Assembly (NCBI RefSeq): GCF_002007115.1
Contig: NZ_MVAD01000001.1
Location: 1,984,001 to 2,048,000 of the forward strand
Origin: Massilia sp. KIM
GTDB taxonomy: Bacteria; Pseudomonadota; Gammaproteobacteria; Burkholderiales; Burkholderiaceae_D
Length of the DNA: 64,000 bases
Direction of reading: 5' to 3'
Position numbers and translations under genes: made by a program. The notes beneath the pieces were generated by a model. The model saw only the letters and a program-made list of their open reading frames with translations, searched no databases and was not told the origin of the DNA. Positions 54,291 to 63,134 of the stretch are shown here, piece after piece (position 1 is the stretch's first letter; every line of letters starts with the position of its first letter).

Positions 54291-55970
54291 ATGACCAATT
54301 CCGCATCGCGCCGCACCTTCCTCCGCCACCTCTCCGCCGGCACCGTCGCCGCCGCCACCCTCTCCGCCTGCGGGGGCGATGACGGCCAGGACGCCTCGAT
54401 CCGCTTCTCGCACGGCGTGGCGAGCGGCGACCCGCTGAGCGACCGCGTCATCCTCTGGACCCGGGTCGACACCAACGCCACCCAGGATCTCGAGGTCAGC
54501 TGGTTCGTCGCCGAGGACAGCACCCTGAGCAACATCGTGCGCAGCGGCAGCGCGGTGGCCAGCGCCGCCGCCGACTGGACCGTGAAAGTCGACGCCACCG
54601 GCCTTGCGCCGAACCGCCGCTACTACTACCGCTTCCAGTGCAACGGCGTCGCCTCACCGACCGGGCGCACCAAGACCCTGGGGACGGGCGACATCGCCCA
54701 GGTCAAGCTGGCGGTGTTCAGCTGCTCGAACTACCCGGCGGGCTATTTCAACGTCTACGGCGAGGCCGCGAGGCTGGACGACCTGGACGCCGCCTTGCAC
54801 CTGGGCGACTACATCTACGAATACGCGCGCGACGGCTACGCCTCCGGCGACGCGGCCTCCCTCGGCCGGGTGTCGGAGCCGGCGACCGAGATCATCACCC
54901 TGTCGGACTACCGCCGCCGCTATGCCCAGTACCGCAGCGACCCGGACCTGCAGGCCCTGCACGCCGCCCTGCCCTTCATCGCCGTGTGGGACGACCACGA
55001 GCTGACCAACGACACCTGGCGCGAAGGCGCGGAAAACCACAATCCGGCCACCGAGGGCCTGTTCCTGGCGCGCAAGCAGATGGCGATCCAGGCCTACCAC
55101 GAGTGGATGCCGATCCGCGCGCCGGAGCCCACTCGCCTGGAACGCGTCTACCGCTCCTTCGACTTCGGCAACCTGCTGTCGCTGCACATGCTCGACACCC
55201 GCGTGATCGGGCGCGACAAGCAGCTCGCCTACGAGAACTACATCGGGGCCGCAGGCTTCGACGCCGCCGGCTTCGCCCGCGACGCCGGCAATCCGGCGCG
55301 CCAGCTGATGGGCGCGGAACAGACCACCTGGCTGCAGCGCCAGATGACGGCCTCGAAGGCGCGCTGGCAGGTGCTGGGCCAGCAGGTGCTGATGGCACGC
55401 ATGGACATCCCTGCGCCGCTGGTGCTGGGATCGATTTCCTTCAGCGCCTATACCGCCCTGCTGGCCAAGGCCCAGCGCGCGCCAGCCGAACTGACTGCGG
55501 CCGAGCGCGCGGTGCTGGCCCAGCCCGCGATTCCCTACAACCTGGACGCCTGGGACGGCTACCAGGCGGCGCGCGAGACGGTGCTGGGGATGGCGAAGTC
55601 GCTCGACAAGAACCTGGTGGTGCTGGCGGGAGACACCCACAATTCCTGGGCAAGCGACCTGCAGGACCGCGCCGGCGCGGCGGTGGGTGTGGAGTTCGGG
55701 GTGACGTCGGTGACCTCGCCCGGCTTCGAGCAGGTGTTCGCGAGCGAGGATCCGGCGGCGGTGGCGGCCGGGCTGACCCAGGTGATCGGGCCGCTGCAGT
55801 ACGCCGAGACGCGCTCGCGCGGCTTCATGGTGCTGGTGGTGACGCCGGCCGAGACCCGGGCCGAATACCGCTATGTCAGCACGGTCAAGTCACGCACCTA
55901 CAGCGCGGCCCCGCCCCAGGTGCTGCGCACCTTGCCCGGAGCGGCGAACCGCAGGCTGATCCTGTCCTGA
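54291..55970 (+). CDS. phoD: PhoD-family alkaline phosphatase, Tat-exported
   Basis: A 559-residue phosphodiesterase/phosphatase releasing phosphate outside the cytoplasm. Residues 6-13 (SRRTFLRH) are a twin-arginine motif, followed by a weakly hydrophobic segment ending LSACGG, so the protein may be both Tat-exported and lipidated. The N-terminal PhoD domain (FSHGVASGDPLSDRVILWTR) precedes the metallophosphatase core: FSCSNYPAGYFNVY, LGDYIYEYA, WDDHELTNDTW, LGAEQTTWL-like LMGAEQTTWLQRQM, and LAGDTHNSW. A Pho-box-like site lies upstream, consistent with phosphate-starvation control. Confidence 0.92.
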   Translation: MTNSASRRTFLRHLSAGTVAAATLSACGGDDGQDASIRFSHGVASGDPLSDRVILWTRVDTNATQDLEVSWFVAEDSTLSNIVRSGSAVASAAADWTVKVDATGLAPNRRYYYRFQCNGVASPTGRTKTLGTGDIAQVKLAVFSCSNYPAGYFNVYGEAARLDDLDAALHLGDYIYEYARDGYASGDAASLGRVSEPATEIITLSDYRRRYAQYRSDPDLQALHAALPFIAVWDDHELTNDTWREGAENHNPATEGLFLARKQMAIQAYHEWMPIRAPEPTRLERVYRSFDFGNLLSLHMLDTRVIGRDKQLAYENYIGAAGFDAAGFARDAGNPARQLMGAEQTTWLQRQMTASKARWQVLGQQVLMARMDIPAPLVLGSISFSAYTALLAKAQRAPAELTAAERAVLAQPAIPYNLDAWDGYQAARETVLGMAKSLDKNLVVLAGDTHNSWASDLQDRAGAAVGVEFGVTSVTSPGFEQVFASEDPAAVAAGLTQVIGPLQYAETRSRGFMVLVVTPAETRAEYRYVSTVKSRTYSAAPPQVLRTLPGAANRRLILS

Positions 55971-55991
55971 GCCGGCGGCGGCCTGGATCGG

Positions 55992-56399
55992 TCAGGCGCC
56001 CAGGGCCGCGATGCCGGCCTTGGCGATCTGGGCATCCTGGTCGGACTTCACGCCCGACACGCCCACCGCGCCGATCACATGACCGTCGACGATCACCGGC
56101 ACGCCGCCCTCCAGCATGCCTTCCAGGTAGGGCGCGCTGAGGAAGGACATGCGCCCGTTGTTGATCACGTCCTCGTAGACCTTGGACTCGCGGCGCCCCA
56201 CCGCCGCCGTATTCGCCTTCTTCGGCGCGATGTGGGAGGACACCGGCGGCGCGCCGTCCAGGCGCTGCAGCCACAGCAGGTGGCCGCCGTCGTCCACGAT
56301 GGCGATGGTCACCGCCCAGTTGTTGCGCAGGGCTTCCGCTTCGGCGGCGGCGGCGATGGTCTTGACCTCGGCGAGCGTCAGGTAGGGCTTGGTCTGCAT
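55992..56399 (-). CDS. HbpS/GlcG-family (DUF336) protein
   Basis: A 135-residue protein of the haem-degrading HbpS/GlcG-like fold: LTLAEVKTIAAAAEAEALRN, AIVDDGGHLLWLQRLDGAPP and GGVPVIVDGHVIGAVGVSGV are the conserved segments. There is no signal peptide. Roles reported for relatives include haem binding and unknown functions in glycolate operons; none can be chosen here. It converges with phoD (21 bases apart) and follows the patatin gene's end on the same strand, with the two starts far apart. Confidence 0.88.
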   Translation of the reverse strand: MQTKPYLTLAEVKTIAAAAEAEALRNNWAVTIAIVDDGGHLLWLQRLDGAPPVSSHIAPKKANTAAVGRRESKVYEDVINNGRMSFLSAPYLEGMLEGGVPVIVDGHVIGAVGVSGVKSDQDAQIAKAGIAALGA

Positions 56400-56425
56400 G
56401 GGGTTCCTTGTCAGCGTGATGGTTA

Positions 56426-57352
56426 CTATTTGGCCTCGGCCTTGGCCTTGAGCTTGGCCTTGATCTGGGGCATGACGGCGGCTGCCGCCTGCTCCCCCGC
56501 CAGGATGGCGAGGTTGCGGTTATTGAAATCGGCCGAGCCCATGTTGCCCAGGGCCGGCGTGATCACGATGTCGGCGTCCTTCAGCTCATAGTGGTTGAGA
56601 CGCTGGCCCATGATGCTGAAGGTCTGCATCAGGACGTCGAGCGAGCTGGCCGTGGCCGCGCCCTCGGTCTGGCTCGAGATGTTCACGGCGATGATGAAGT
56701 CCGCGCCCATGTCGCGCACGAAGCGCACCGGCACCGGCGCCACCAGGCCGCCGTCCACATAGGTCTTGCCGCCGATCGAGACCGGCTGGAACACGCTCGG
56801 CACCGCCGAGGAGGCGCGCACCGCCTGGCCGGTGTTGCCGCGGTTGAAGAGGATGGGCTGGCCGGTCTTGAGGTCGGTGGCCACCGCGCCGAAGCGCAGC
56901 TTGAGCTTCTCCATCGGCTGGTTGTTGACCGCCTTGTTGACGTAGTTTTGCAGGGCCTCGCCCTTGAGCACCCCGCTCGACTTCGAGAAGAAGGGCAGCG
57001 CCCAGTCCGAGATGGTGGCCTCGTCCATCTGCAGCGCGGTCCTCTGGAGCGCGAAGCCGTTCAGGCCCGATGCGTACAGGGCGCCGACCACCGAGCCGGC
57101 CGAGGTGCCGACCACGATCTCGGGCACGATGCCCTGGGCTTCCAGGGCCTTGATCACGCCGATGTGGGCGAAGCCGCGCGCGGCGCCGCCGCCCAGGGCC
57201 AGGCCGACCTTGAGCTTCTTGGGCGGCAGAGGAGCCGCCGGCTGGACGGGCGCCGCGGTCGGGGTCGGGGTGGTCGGCGTGGTCGGGGTGCTGCCGCAGG
57301 CGGCGAGAAGCAGCGCGGCGCAGGCGAGGAGCGAAGTACGGCGAGTGAACAT
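56426..57352 (-). CDS. Patatin-like phospholipase, lipoprotein
   Basis: A 308-residue RssA/patatin-family hydrolase. The signal peptide ends in the lipobox LLAAC (Cys19), followed by a Thr/Pro linker and the patatin domain: oxyanion loop LALGGGAARGFAHIGV, nucleophile Ser84 in GTSAGS, and catalytic Asp in YVDGGLVAPVP. It should cleave acyl chains from membrane lipids at the periplasmic face. It lies 130 bases downstream of phoR on the same strand, but no Pho box is seen before it. The open frame extends upstream, but MFTRRTSLL gives the proper lipoprotein start. Confidence 0.92.
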   Translation of the reverse strand: MFTRRTSLLACAALLLAACGSTPTTPTTPTPTAAPVQPAAPLPPKKLKVGLALGGGAARGFAHIGVIKALEAQGIVPEIVVGTSAGSVVGALYASGLNGFALQRTALQMDEATISDWALPFFSKSSGVLKGEALQNYVNKAVNNQPMEKLKLRFGAVATDLKTGQPILFNRGNTGQAVRASSAVPSVFQPVSIGGKTYVDGGLVAPVPVRFVRDMGADFIIAVNISSQTEGAATASSLDVLMQTFSIMGQRLNHYELKDADIVITPALGNMGSADFNNRNLAILAGEQAAAAVMPQIKAKLKAKAEAK

Positions 57353-57485
57353 GGACAGTGCGGGAAGGATCGAGGCCAAGATTGTACCCCGAGCCCTCCC
57401 CCTGCGGCACATTCCCGCAACTGAGGCCGCGCCGCGTGGCCCCGTATTGACATCGCGGCGGCGCGGCGCCGCCCTGCCCCCGGAT

Positions 57486-58778
57486 CTAACCCGGCAGCGA
57501 GGTGTTCGGCAGCGAGGCCGTGAAGGTGCTGCCCTTGCCCGGCGTTGACGCGATCGACAGGCGCCCCCCATGGCGCAGCAGGACGTGCTTGACGATCGCC
57601 AGCCCCAGGCCGGTGCCCTGGGTCTCGCGCGAACGGCTCTTGTCGACGCGGTAGAAGCGCTCGGTCAGGCGCGGGATGTGCTGGGGATCGATGCCGATGC
57701 CGCAGTCGGCGACCTCGAAACGCAGTTCGCCGTCGCCGCGCTTCCAGGCCAGGCGCACGGTGCCGCCGTCGGGAGAATAGCGCACCGCGTTCGACGCCAG
57801 GTTGGCGAAGGCGCTGCGCAGCTCTTCCGGGCTGCCCATCACGTCCGGGCCGTCGATCTCGACCTCGACCTGGTGGCGGCCGTTGGACAGGGCGCGCGCC
57901 TCGGCGGCCACCGAGCCGATCATCTCCTTCATGTCGACCCGCTCGCGGCGCAGCGGGAATTCGTCCGACTCCAGGCGCGACAGGGTCAGCATGTCCTGGA
58001 TCAGGCGCTGCATGCGCTGCGCCTGCTCGGTCATGAGCTTGAGGTGGGTGGTGCGGGTGGCCACGTCCAGGCCGGGGTCTGACATCGCGATCTCGAGGAA
58101 GCCGACGATCACGGTCAGCGGCGTGCGCAGCTCGTGCGAGGCGTTGGCGATGAAGTCGCGCCGCATGGCCTCGATGCGCTCGGTGTCGGTGGCGTCGTGG
58201 GTGACCAGGATCTGGCGCCGGTTCTCGAAGGGGATGATGCGGCATTCGAGCTTGCGGCCACGGAAGGACAGGGTCAGCGGCTGCTCGTAGCGGCCCAGGA
58301 TGATGTAGTCGATGAAGTCCGGGTGGCGCACCAGGTTGGTCACGCGCAGGCCCTTGTCGCGCTCCATGGTCAGGCCCAGGTGGCGCTCGGCCGCGGTGTT
58401 GCACCACTCGAGGAACAGGACGTCGTCCATGATCGCCACGCCTTCCGGCAGCAGCTGCATGGCCTGGCGGAAGCGCGCCAGCCACTCGGTCAGTTCGGCC
58501 TGGTGGCGCTCGTCCTCGCGGCGCAGGCGGTACAGGCGGGCGAAGACGTCGGTCCAGGCGCCCCAGCCGTCCGGCAGGCGGGCGCTGTGCGGCTCGTTGA
58601 GCCACTCGCCCAGGTGGTGCAGGTAGGAGAGCTGGACGAACAGCGCGGTGACCGCGCCGGCCAGGGCCAGCGACAGGCCGGCGACCACGCCGAACATCCA
58701 CCAGACGATGCCGGCGGCGGCGAACACGAGGCCGAGGCGCAGGAGGGCCGGGACCCAGAACAGCAGTTTTGGATTCAT
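57486..58778 (-). CDS. phoR: Phosphate regulon sensor kinase PhoR
   Basis: A 430-residue histidine kinase. Two short membrane spans at the N-terminus (about 10-28 and 33-50) with almost no periplasmic loop, then a charged region, a PAS domain (LLPEGVAIMDDVLFLEWCN), the phospho-acceptor His215 in FIANASHELRTPLTVI, and ATPase boxes LASNAVRYSPDGG, DCGIGIDP and GTGLGLAIVKH. This is the standard PhoR plan; activity is controlled through PstSCAB-PhoU. It lies 116 bases downstream of phoB. Confidence 0.96.
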   Translation of the reverse strand: MNPKLLFWVPALLRLGLVFAAAGIVWWMFGVVAGLSLALAGAVTALFVQLSYLHHLGEWLNEPHSARLPDGWGAWTDVFARLYRLRREDERHQAELTEWLARFRQAMQLLPEGVAIMDDVLFLEWCNTAAERHLGLTMERDKGLRVTNLVRHPDFIDYIILGRYEQPLTLSFRGRKLECRIIPFENRRQILVTHDATDTERIEAMRRDFIANASHELRTPLTVIVGFLEIAMSDPGLDVATRTTHLKLMTEQAQRMQRLIQDMLTLSRLESDEFPLRRERVDMKEMIGSVAAEARALSNGRHQVEVEIDGPDVMGSPEELRSAFANLASNAVRYSPDGGTVRLAWKRGDGELRFEVADCGIGIDPQHIPRLTERFYRVDKSRSRETQGTGLGLAIVKHVLLRHGGRLSIASTPGKGSTFTASLPNTSLPG

Positions 58779-58894
58779 CGCGTCGTTTCTTGGGAAAACC
58801 GTATTGTGGGCGATGTCGCGGCGCAGGTGAAGGGGCGCGCCGCGGCCGGGGAGCGCGGGAAGCGGCCCTCAGGCGGCGCGGCGGTGCGCCCTCC

Positions 58895-59581
58895 TCACTT
58901 CTCGGACAGCATGTACCCGACGCTGCGCACGGTGCGGATCAGGCCATCGGCGGTCTTGAGGGCCTTGCGCAGGCGCAGCACGTGCACGTCCACCGTGCGC
59001 TCCTCGATCACGGCGTGGTCGCCCCACACCTTGTCGAGCAGCTGGGCGCGCGAGAACACGCGCTCGCGGTGCGCCATCAGGAACTTGAGCAGCTTGTACT
59101 CGGCATTGCCGATGTCGATCTGCGCCCCTTCCACCGTGACGGTGCAGCTGTTCGGATCGAGGGTCACGGACCCGGCGCGCAGCGGCGCCTCCGCCAGGTG
59201 CGGGCTCTTGCGGCGCAGCAGCGCGCGCGAGCGGGCCAGCAGTTCGCGCGGCGAGAAGGGCTTGGTGACGTAGTCGTCGGCCCCGTTGTTCAGGCCCGCG
59301 AGCTTGTCCTCTTCCATGCTCTTGGCGGTCAGCATGATCACCGGGATGTCCTGGAAATCGCGGTCGGCGCGCAGGCGCGACAGCAGTCGCAGGCCGCTCT
59401 GGTCGGGCAGCATCCAGTCGAGCAGCACCAGGTCGGGCTTGCCGCGGCTGATGCTGTCCCAGGCCCCCTGCGCGGTGTCGGCGGTGCGGATGTCCCAGCC
59501 GGCCTCGCGCAGCGAGTAACTGACCAGCTCGACGATCGCCGGCTCGTCCTCGACCACCAGGACCTTGGTCATGTCCGCCAT
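58895..59581 (-). CDS. phoB: Phosphate regulon response regulator PhoB
   Basis: A 228-residue OmpR-type regulator activating the Pho regulon. Receiver domain with EDE near residue 11-13, Asp55 in LLDWMLPDQSG, and Lys in YVTKPFSPREL; C-terminal winged helix with NAEYKLLKFLMAHRERVFSR and ERTVDVHVLRLRKAL. The start may be 59581 (MADM) or 59572 (MTKV); the former is two bases after the phoU stop. It is the presumed binder of the Pho-box-like repeat before phoD. Confidence 0.97.
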   Translation of the reverse strand: MADMTKVLVVEDEPAIVELVSYSLREAGWDIRTADTAQGAWDSISRGKPDLVLLDWMLPDQSGLRLLSRLRADRDFQDIPVIMLTAKSMEEDKLAGLNNGADDYVTKPFSPRELLARSRALLRRKSPHLAEAPLRAGSVTLDPNSCTVTVEGAQIDIGNAEYKLLKFLMAHRERVFSRAQLLDKVWGDHAVIEERTVDVHVLRLRKALKTADGLIRTVRSVGYMLSEK

Positions 59582-59583
59582 CG

Positions 59584-60285
59584 TCAGACCGCCGGCTGGT
59601 CGTTGAGCGCCGGCTTGCTGTGGCGGATGTCGCGTCCCTCGACCACGTAGATCACGTATTCGGCGATGTTCTTGGCGTGGTCGCCGATGCGCTCGATGGC
59701 CTTGGCCACCCACAGGGTGTCGAGGGCGGTCGAGATGGTGCGCGGGTCTTCCATCATGAAGGTGACCATGGTGCGCAGGATGGTGCGGAACTCGTGGTCG
59801 ACCACCTCGTCGGCGGCGATCAGCTGCAGGGCCTGCTTGCCGTCCAGGCGCGCGAAAGCGTCCAGCGAATCGTGCAGCAGGTCCGAGGTGGCCTTGGCGA
59901 TGGTGCGCACCATGTCGTAGTGGTTGAACGAGGACGCGCCGCGCTCGTGCAGGCTCTTGGCGGTGCGCGCGATCTTGGTGGCCTCGTCGCCGATGCGCTC
60001 GAGGTCGGTGATCACCTTGATGGTGGCCATCACGGTGCGCAGGTCGTTCGCGGTCGGCTGGCGGCGCACGATCAGGTGGCTGCAGGCGTCGTCGAGCGAG
60101 ACTTCCAGCTGGTTGACGGCCTGGTCCTCGGCCATCACGCGCTCGGCGCGGCCGGCGTCGCCGGTGCGGAAGCATTCCAGCGCCTCCTCGAACTGGGTTT
60201 CCACCATACCGCCCATCAGCAGGACCTTGGAACGAATGGCTTCCAGTTCCTGGTCGTACTGCTTGGATGAATGCTCGCCTGTCAT
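59584..60285 (-). CDS. phoU: Phosphate transport regulator PhoU
   Basis: A 233-residue all-helical protein, normal length, made of two PhoU repeats (KVLLMGGMVETQFEEALECF and LLHDSLDAFARLDGKQALQL) with the metal-binding E/DxxxD motifs (LERIGDEATKIA and IERIGDHAKNIA). It relays the state of PstSCAB to PhoR and restrains signalling at high phosphate. It lies between pstB and phoB on one strand and reads into phoB with a two-base gap. Confidence 0.97.
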   Translation of the reverse strand: MTGEHSSKQYDQELEAIRSKVLLMGGMVETQFEEALECFRTGDAGRAERVMAEDQAVNQLEVSLDDACSHLIVRRQPTANDLRTVMATIKVITDLERIGDEATKIARTAKSLHERGASSFNHYDMVRTIAKATSDLLHDSLDAFARLDGKQALQLIAADEVVDHEFRTILRTMVTFMMEDPRTISTALDTLWVAKAIERIGDHAKNIAEYVIYVVEGRDIRHSKPALNDQPAV

Positions 60286-60313
60286 TACAACTCTCCGTAA
60301 GTGTTCTTGTTGG

Positions 60314-60329
60314 CCGGCCCGCGGGCCGG
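60314..60329 (-). terminator. GC hairpin between pstB and phoU
   Basis: CCGGCCC-GC-GGGCCGG, a perfect 7-bp stem with a two-base centre, no T tract. Within an operon such a hairpin more likely sets transcript stability or partial termination than a full stop. Confidence 0.45.
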
Positions 60330-60352
60330 TTCAGCGTGGTGTGCGGCCAGGA

Positions 60353-61156
60353 TCAGCCGAAACGGCCGGTGATGTAGTCCTGGGTTTCCTTGCGCGCCGG
60401 GTTCATGAAGATCTGGTCGGTCTCGCCGAATTCGACCAGCTCGCCAAGATACATGTAGGCAGTGTAATCGGAGCAACGCGCCGCCTGCTGCATGTTGTGG
60501 GTCACGATGGTGATCGTGTAGTCCTGCTTGAGCTCGCTGATCAGTTCCTCGATCTTGGCGGTCGAGATCGGGTCGAGCGCCGAGGTCGGTTCGTCGAGCA
60601 GCAGCACGTCCGGCTTCACCGCCACGCCGCGCGCGATGCACAGGCGCTGCTGCTGGCCGCCCGACAGCGACAGGCCGCTCTTGTTCAGCTTGTCCTTGGC
60701 TTCTTCCCACAGCGCCGCCTTCTTGAGCGCCCATTCGACCCGCTCGTCCATCTCGCCCTTGGACAGGTTCTCGTAGAGGCGCACGCCGAAGGCGATGTTG
60801 TCGTAGATCGACATCGGGAAGGGAGTCGGCTTCTGGAACACCATGCCGACCTTGGCGCGCAGCATGTTGACGTCGACGCCGGGCTCCAGGATGTTGCGGC
60901 CGCGGTAGAGGATCGAGCCTTCCGCGCGCTGGCCCGGGTACAGGTCGTACATCCGGTTCAGGGTGCGCAGCAGGGTCGACTTGCCGCAGCCGGAGGGGCC
61001 GATGAAGGCCGTCACCTGCTTGTCGTGGATGTCGAGGCTGACGTTCTTGAGGCTCTGCGTTTTACCGTAGTAGAAGTTCAGGCCGGAGATCTCGATCGTC
61101 TTGGCTTTGGCAGCGCTGGCGGTCGGCGCCATGGTGGGCATAGGTTGGGTCATCAC
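60353..61156 (-). CDS. pstB: Phosphate ABC transporter ATP-binding protein PstB
   Basis: A 267-residue ATPase of the high-affinity phosphate importer. Walker [10 protein letters not shown] (53-61), Q-loop [20 protein letters not shown], signature [14 protein letters not shown], Walker [14 protein letters not shown], switch His in IVTHNMQQA. The first 20 residues are a Met/Pro/Ala-rich tail ahead of the conserved core; two adjacent ATGs are possible starts. It is 16 bases downstream of pstA. Confidence 0.98.
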   Translation of the reverse strand: MMTQPMPTMAPTASAAKAKTIEISGLNFYYGKTQSLKNVSLDIHDKQVTAFIGPSGCGKSTLLRTLNRMYDLYPGQRAEGSILYRGRNILEPGVDVNMLRAKVGMVFQKPTPFPMSIYDNIAFGVRLYENLSKGEMDERVEWALKKAALWEEAKDKLNKSGLSLSGGQQQRLCIARGVAVKPDVLLLDEPTSALDPISTAKIEELISELKQDYTITIVTHNMQQAARCSDYTAYMYLGELVEFGETDQIFMNPARKETQDYITGRFG

Positions 61157-61172
61157 TTTTAATATAGGTAAA

Positions 61173-62033
61173 TTAACGCGGGGTCTTTTGGCTGAACACG
61201 GTCCGCGACAGGATGTTCAGCAGCAGCACGGTAAAGGTCACCAGCAGGGCGCCGCCCCAGGCCAGCGAGCGCCAGTCGTCGTAGGGGCTCATCGCGAACT
61301 GGAAGATCACCACCGGCAGGTTGGCCATCGGGGCGTTCATGTCGGTGCTGTAGAACTGGTTGTTCAGGGCGGTGAACAGCAGCGGCGCGGTCTCGCCCGA
61401 GATGCGGGCCACGGCCAGCAGCACGCCGGTCACGACGCCGGCCTTGACCGCGCGCAGGCGCACCGTCATGGCCACCTTCCAGTGCGGCGCGCCGAGGGCG
61501 TAGGCCGCTTCCAGCAGCGAGTTGGGCACCAGGCGCAGCATGTTGTCGGTGGTGCGCACCACCACCGGCACCGCGATCAGGGCCAGCGCGATGGTGCCGG
61601 CATAGCCCGAGAAGTGGCTGACGTTGGCCACGTAGATGGCGTAGACGAAGAGGCCGATCACGATCGACGGGGCGGACAGCATGATGTCGGTCACGAAGCG
61701 GGTGATGCTGGCGAACTTGTTGTTGTCGCCGTACTCCGCCAGGTAGATGCCGGCCAGGATGCCGATCGGGGTCGAGACCAGGGTCGACAGGCCCACCATC
61801 AGCAGGCTGCCGATGATGGCGTTGCGCAGGCCGCCGCCTTCGCTGCCCGGGGCCGGGGTGTCGGCCGTGAACAGCGAGCCGGACAAGGCGCCGAAGCCGT
61901 TGATCAGGAGGGTGGCCAGGATCCACAGCAGGAAGCCGAGGCCGATCGCCATCGCGATCACGGACAGGATGATGCCGACGCGGTGCGCCAGCAGGCGCTT
62001 GCGGTAGACGGGGTTCTTGACGATGGTGTGCAT
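61173..62033 (-). CDS. pstA: Phosphate ABC transporter permease PstA
   Basis: A 286-residue inner-membrane permease with about six spans ([20 protein letters not shown] near the N-terminus; [35 protein letters not shown] and others) and the EAA-type coupling loop with [20 protein letters not shown]. It pairs with PstC. Its ATG overlaps the pstC stop by one base (TAATG), giving translational coupling and equal amounts of the two subunits. Confidence 0.97.
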   Translation of the reverse strand: MHTIVKNPVYRKRLLAHRVGIILSVIAMAIGLGFLLWILATLLINGFGALSGSLFTADTPAPGSEGGGLRNAIIGSLLMVGLSTLVSTPIGILAGIYLAEYGDNNKFASITRFVTDIMLSAPSIVIGLFVYAIYVANVSHFSGYAGTIALALIAVPVVVRTTDNMLRLVPNSLLEAAYALGAPHWKVAMTVRLRAVKAGVVTGVLLAVARISGETAPLLFTALNNQFYSTDMNAPMANLPVVIFQFAMSPYDDWRSLAWGGALLVTFTVLLLNILSRTVFSQKTPR

Positions 62034-63058
62034 TATTTGGTGCCTTCCTTGCGCGACATACCGACCAGCATCAGCTTGGCGGCCGACAGGACGATGAAGG
62101 TGATCGCGAACAGGATCAGGGCCAGCGCGAACAGCGAGGACGAGTGCAGCGTCGTGGCCGCCTCGGCGAATTCGTTGGCCAGGGTCGAGGAAATCGAGTT
62201 ACCGGCCGAGAACAGCGACCAGGACAGGTCGTGGGCGTTGCCGATCACGAAGGTGACCGCCATGGTCTCGCCCAGGGCGCGGCCCAGGCCCAGCATGACG
62301 CCGCCGACCACGCCGTTGCGGGTATAGGGCAGCACCACCTTGCCGACCACTTCCCATTTGGTGCAGCCGAGGCCGTAGGCCGATTCCTTGAGCACGGTGG
62401 GCACGATCTCGAAAACGTCGCGCATCACCGAGGCGATGAAGGGAATGATCATCACGGCCAGGATCAGGCCGGCGGTCAGGATGCCGATGCCCATGGTCGG
62501 GCCCTGGAACAGCTGGCCGATGACGGGCAGCTGGCCGATGGTGTTCTTCAGCAGCGGCTGCACATGGTCGGCGAACAGGGGCGCGAACACGAACAGGCCC
62601 CACATGCCGTAGATGATGGAGGGCACGCCCGCCAGCAGCTCGACCGCGGTGCCCATCGGGCGGCGCAGCCAGACCGGGCAGATCTCGGTGAGGAACAGGG
62701 CGATGCCGAAGCTGATCGGGAAGGCGATCGCGAGCGCGATCAGCGAGGTCGCCAGCGTGCCCCAGATCGCGATCGCCGCGCCGTAGATGTCGTTGACCGG
62801 GTCCCATTCGACCTTGGTGATGAAGCCCAGGCCGAATTCCTTGAAGGCCGGGGCCGCGCCGATGGCGAGCGAGACGATGATGCCGACCAGGACCAGCAGC
62901 ACCGAGGCCGCGAACAGCCAGGTGATCTTATGGAAGAAGAAGTCCTGGAGGCGCTGCTTGCGCATGGTGTTGCGCAAGGCCGCGGCCTGGCGCGCCTCGG
63001 CTTCGGACACGGCTGGCGTTGGCAGCTCGTTCAGGGCGACGGGTGGATGTGCGCTCAT
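62033..63058 (-). CDS. pstC: Phosphate ABC transporter permease PstC
   Basis: A 341-residue permease, partner of PstA. After a 45-residue cytoplasmic tail, spans include [40 protein letters not shown] and AALFADHV-adjacent segments; the coupling loop is [20 protein letters not shown]. It is preceded by pstS, with 76 bases between that hold a GC hairpin, and by the normal ribosome site region. Confidence 0.97.
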   Translation of the reverse strand: MSAHPPVALNELPTPAVSEAEARQAAALRNTMRKQRLQDFFFHKITWLFAASVLLVLVGIIVSLAIGAAPAFKEFGLGFITKVEWDPVNDIYGAAIAIWGTLATSLIALAIAFPISFGIALFLTEICPVWLRRPMGTAVELLAGVPSIIYGMWGLFVFAPLFADHVQPLLKNTIGQLPVIGQLFQGPTMGIGILTAGLILAVMIIPFIASVMRDVFEIVPTVLKESAYGLGCTKWEVVGKVVLPYTRNGVVGGVMLGLGRALGETMAVTFVIGNAHDLSWSLFSAGNSISSTLANEFAEAATTLHSSSLFALALILFAITFIVLSAAKLMLVGMSRKEGTK

Positions 63059-63089
63059 AGTATTTTGTCAATCTTGCTGGCGAACGAAA

Positions 63090-63111
63090 GGGCCGGTTGT
63101 GAGGCCGGCCC
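63090..63111 (-). promoter_or_regulatory. Hairpin between pstS and pstC
   Basis: GGGCCGG and CCGGCCC form a 7-bp stem with an 8-base loop directly after the pstS stop region. Hairpins at this place commonly protect the abundant pstS message and lower expression of the permease genes; here that is inference. Confidence 0.5.
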
Positions 63112-63134
63112 GCTGCGTTGGCGGTTGGGGTGGA

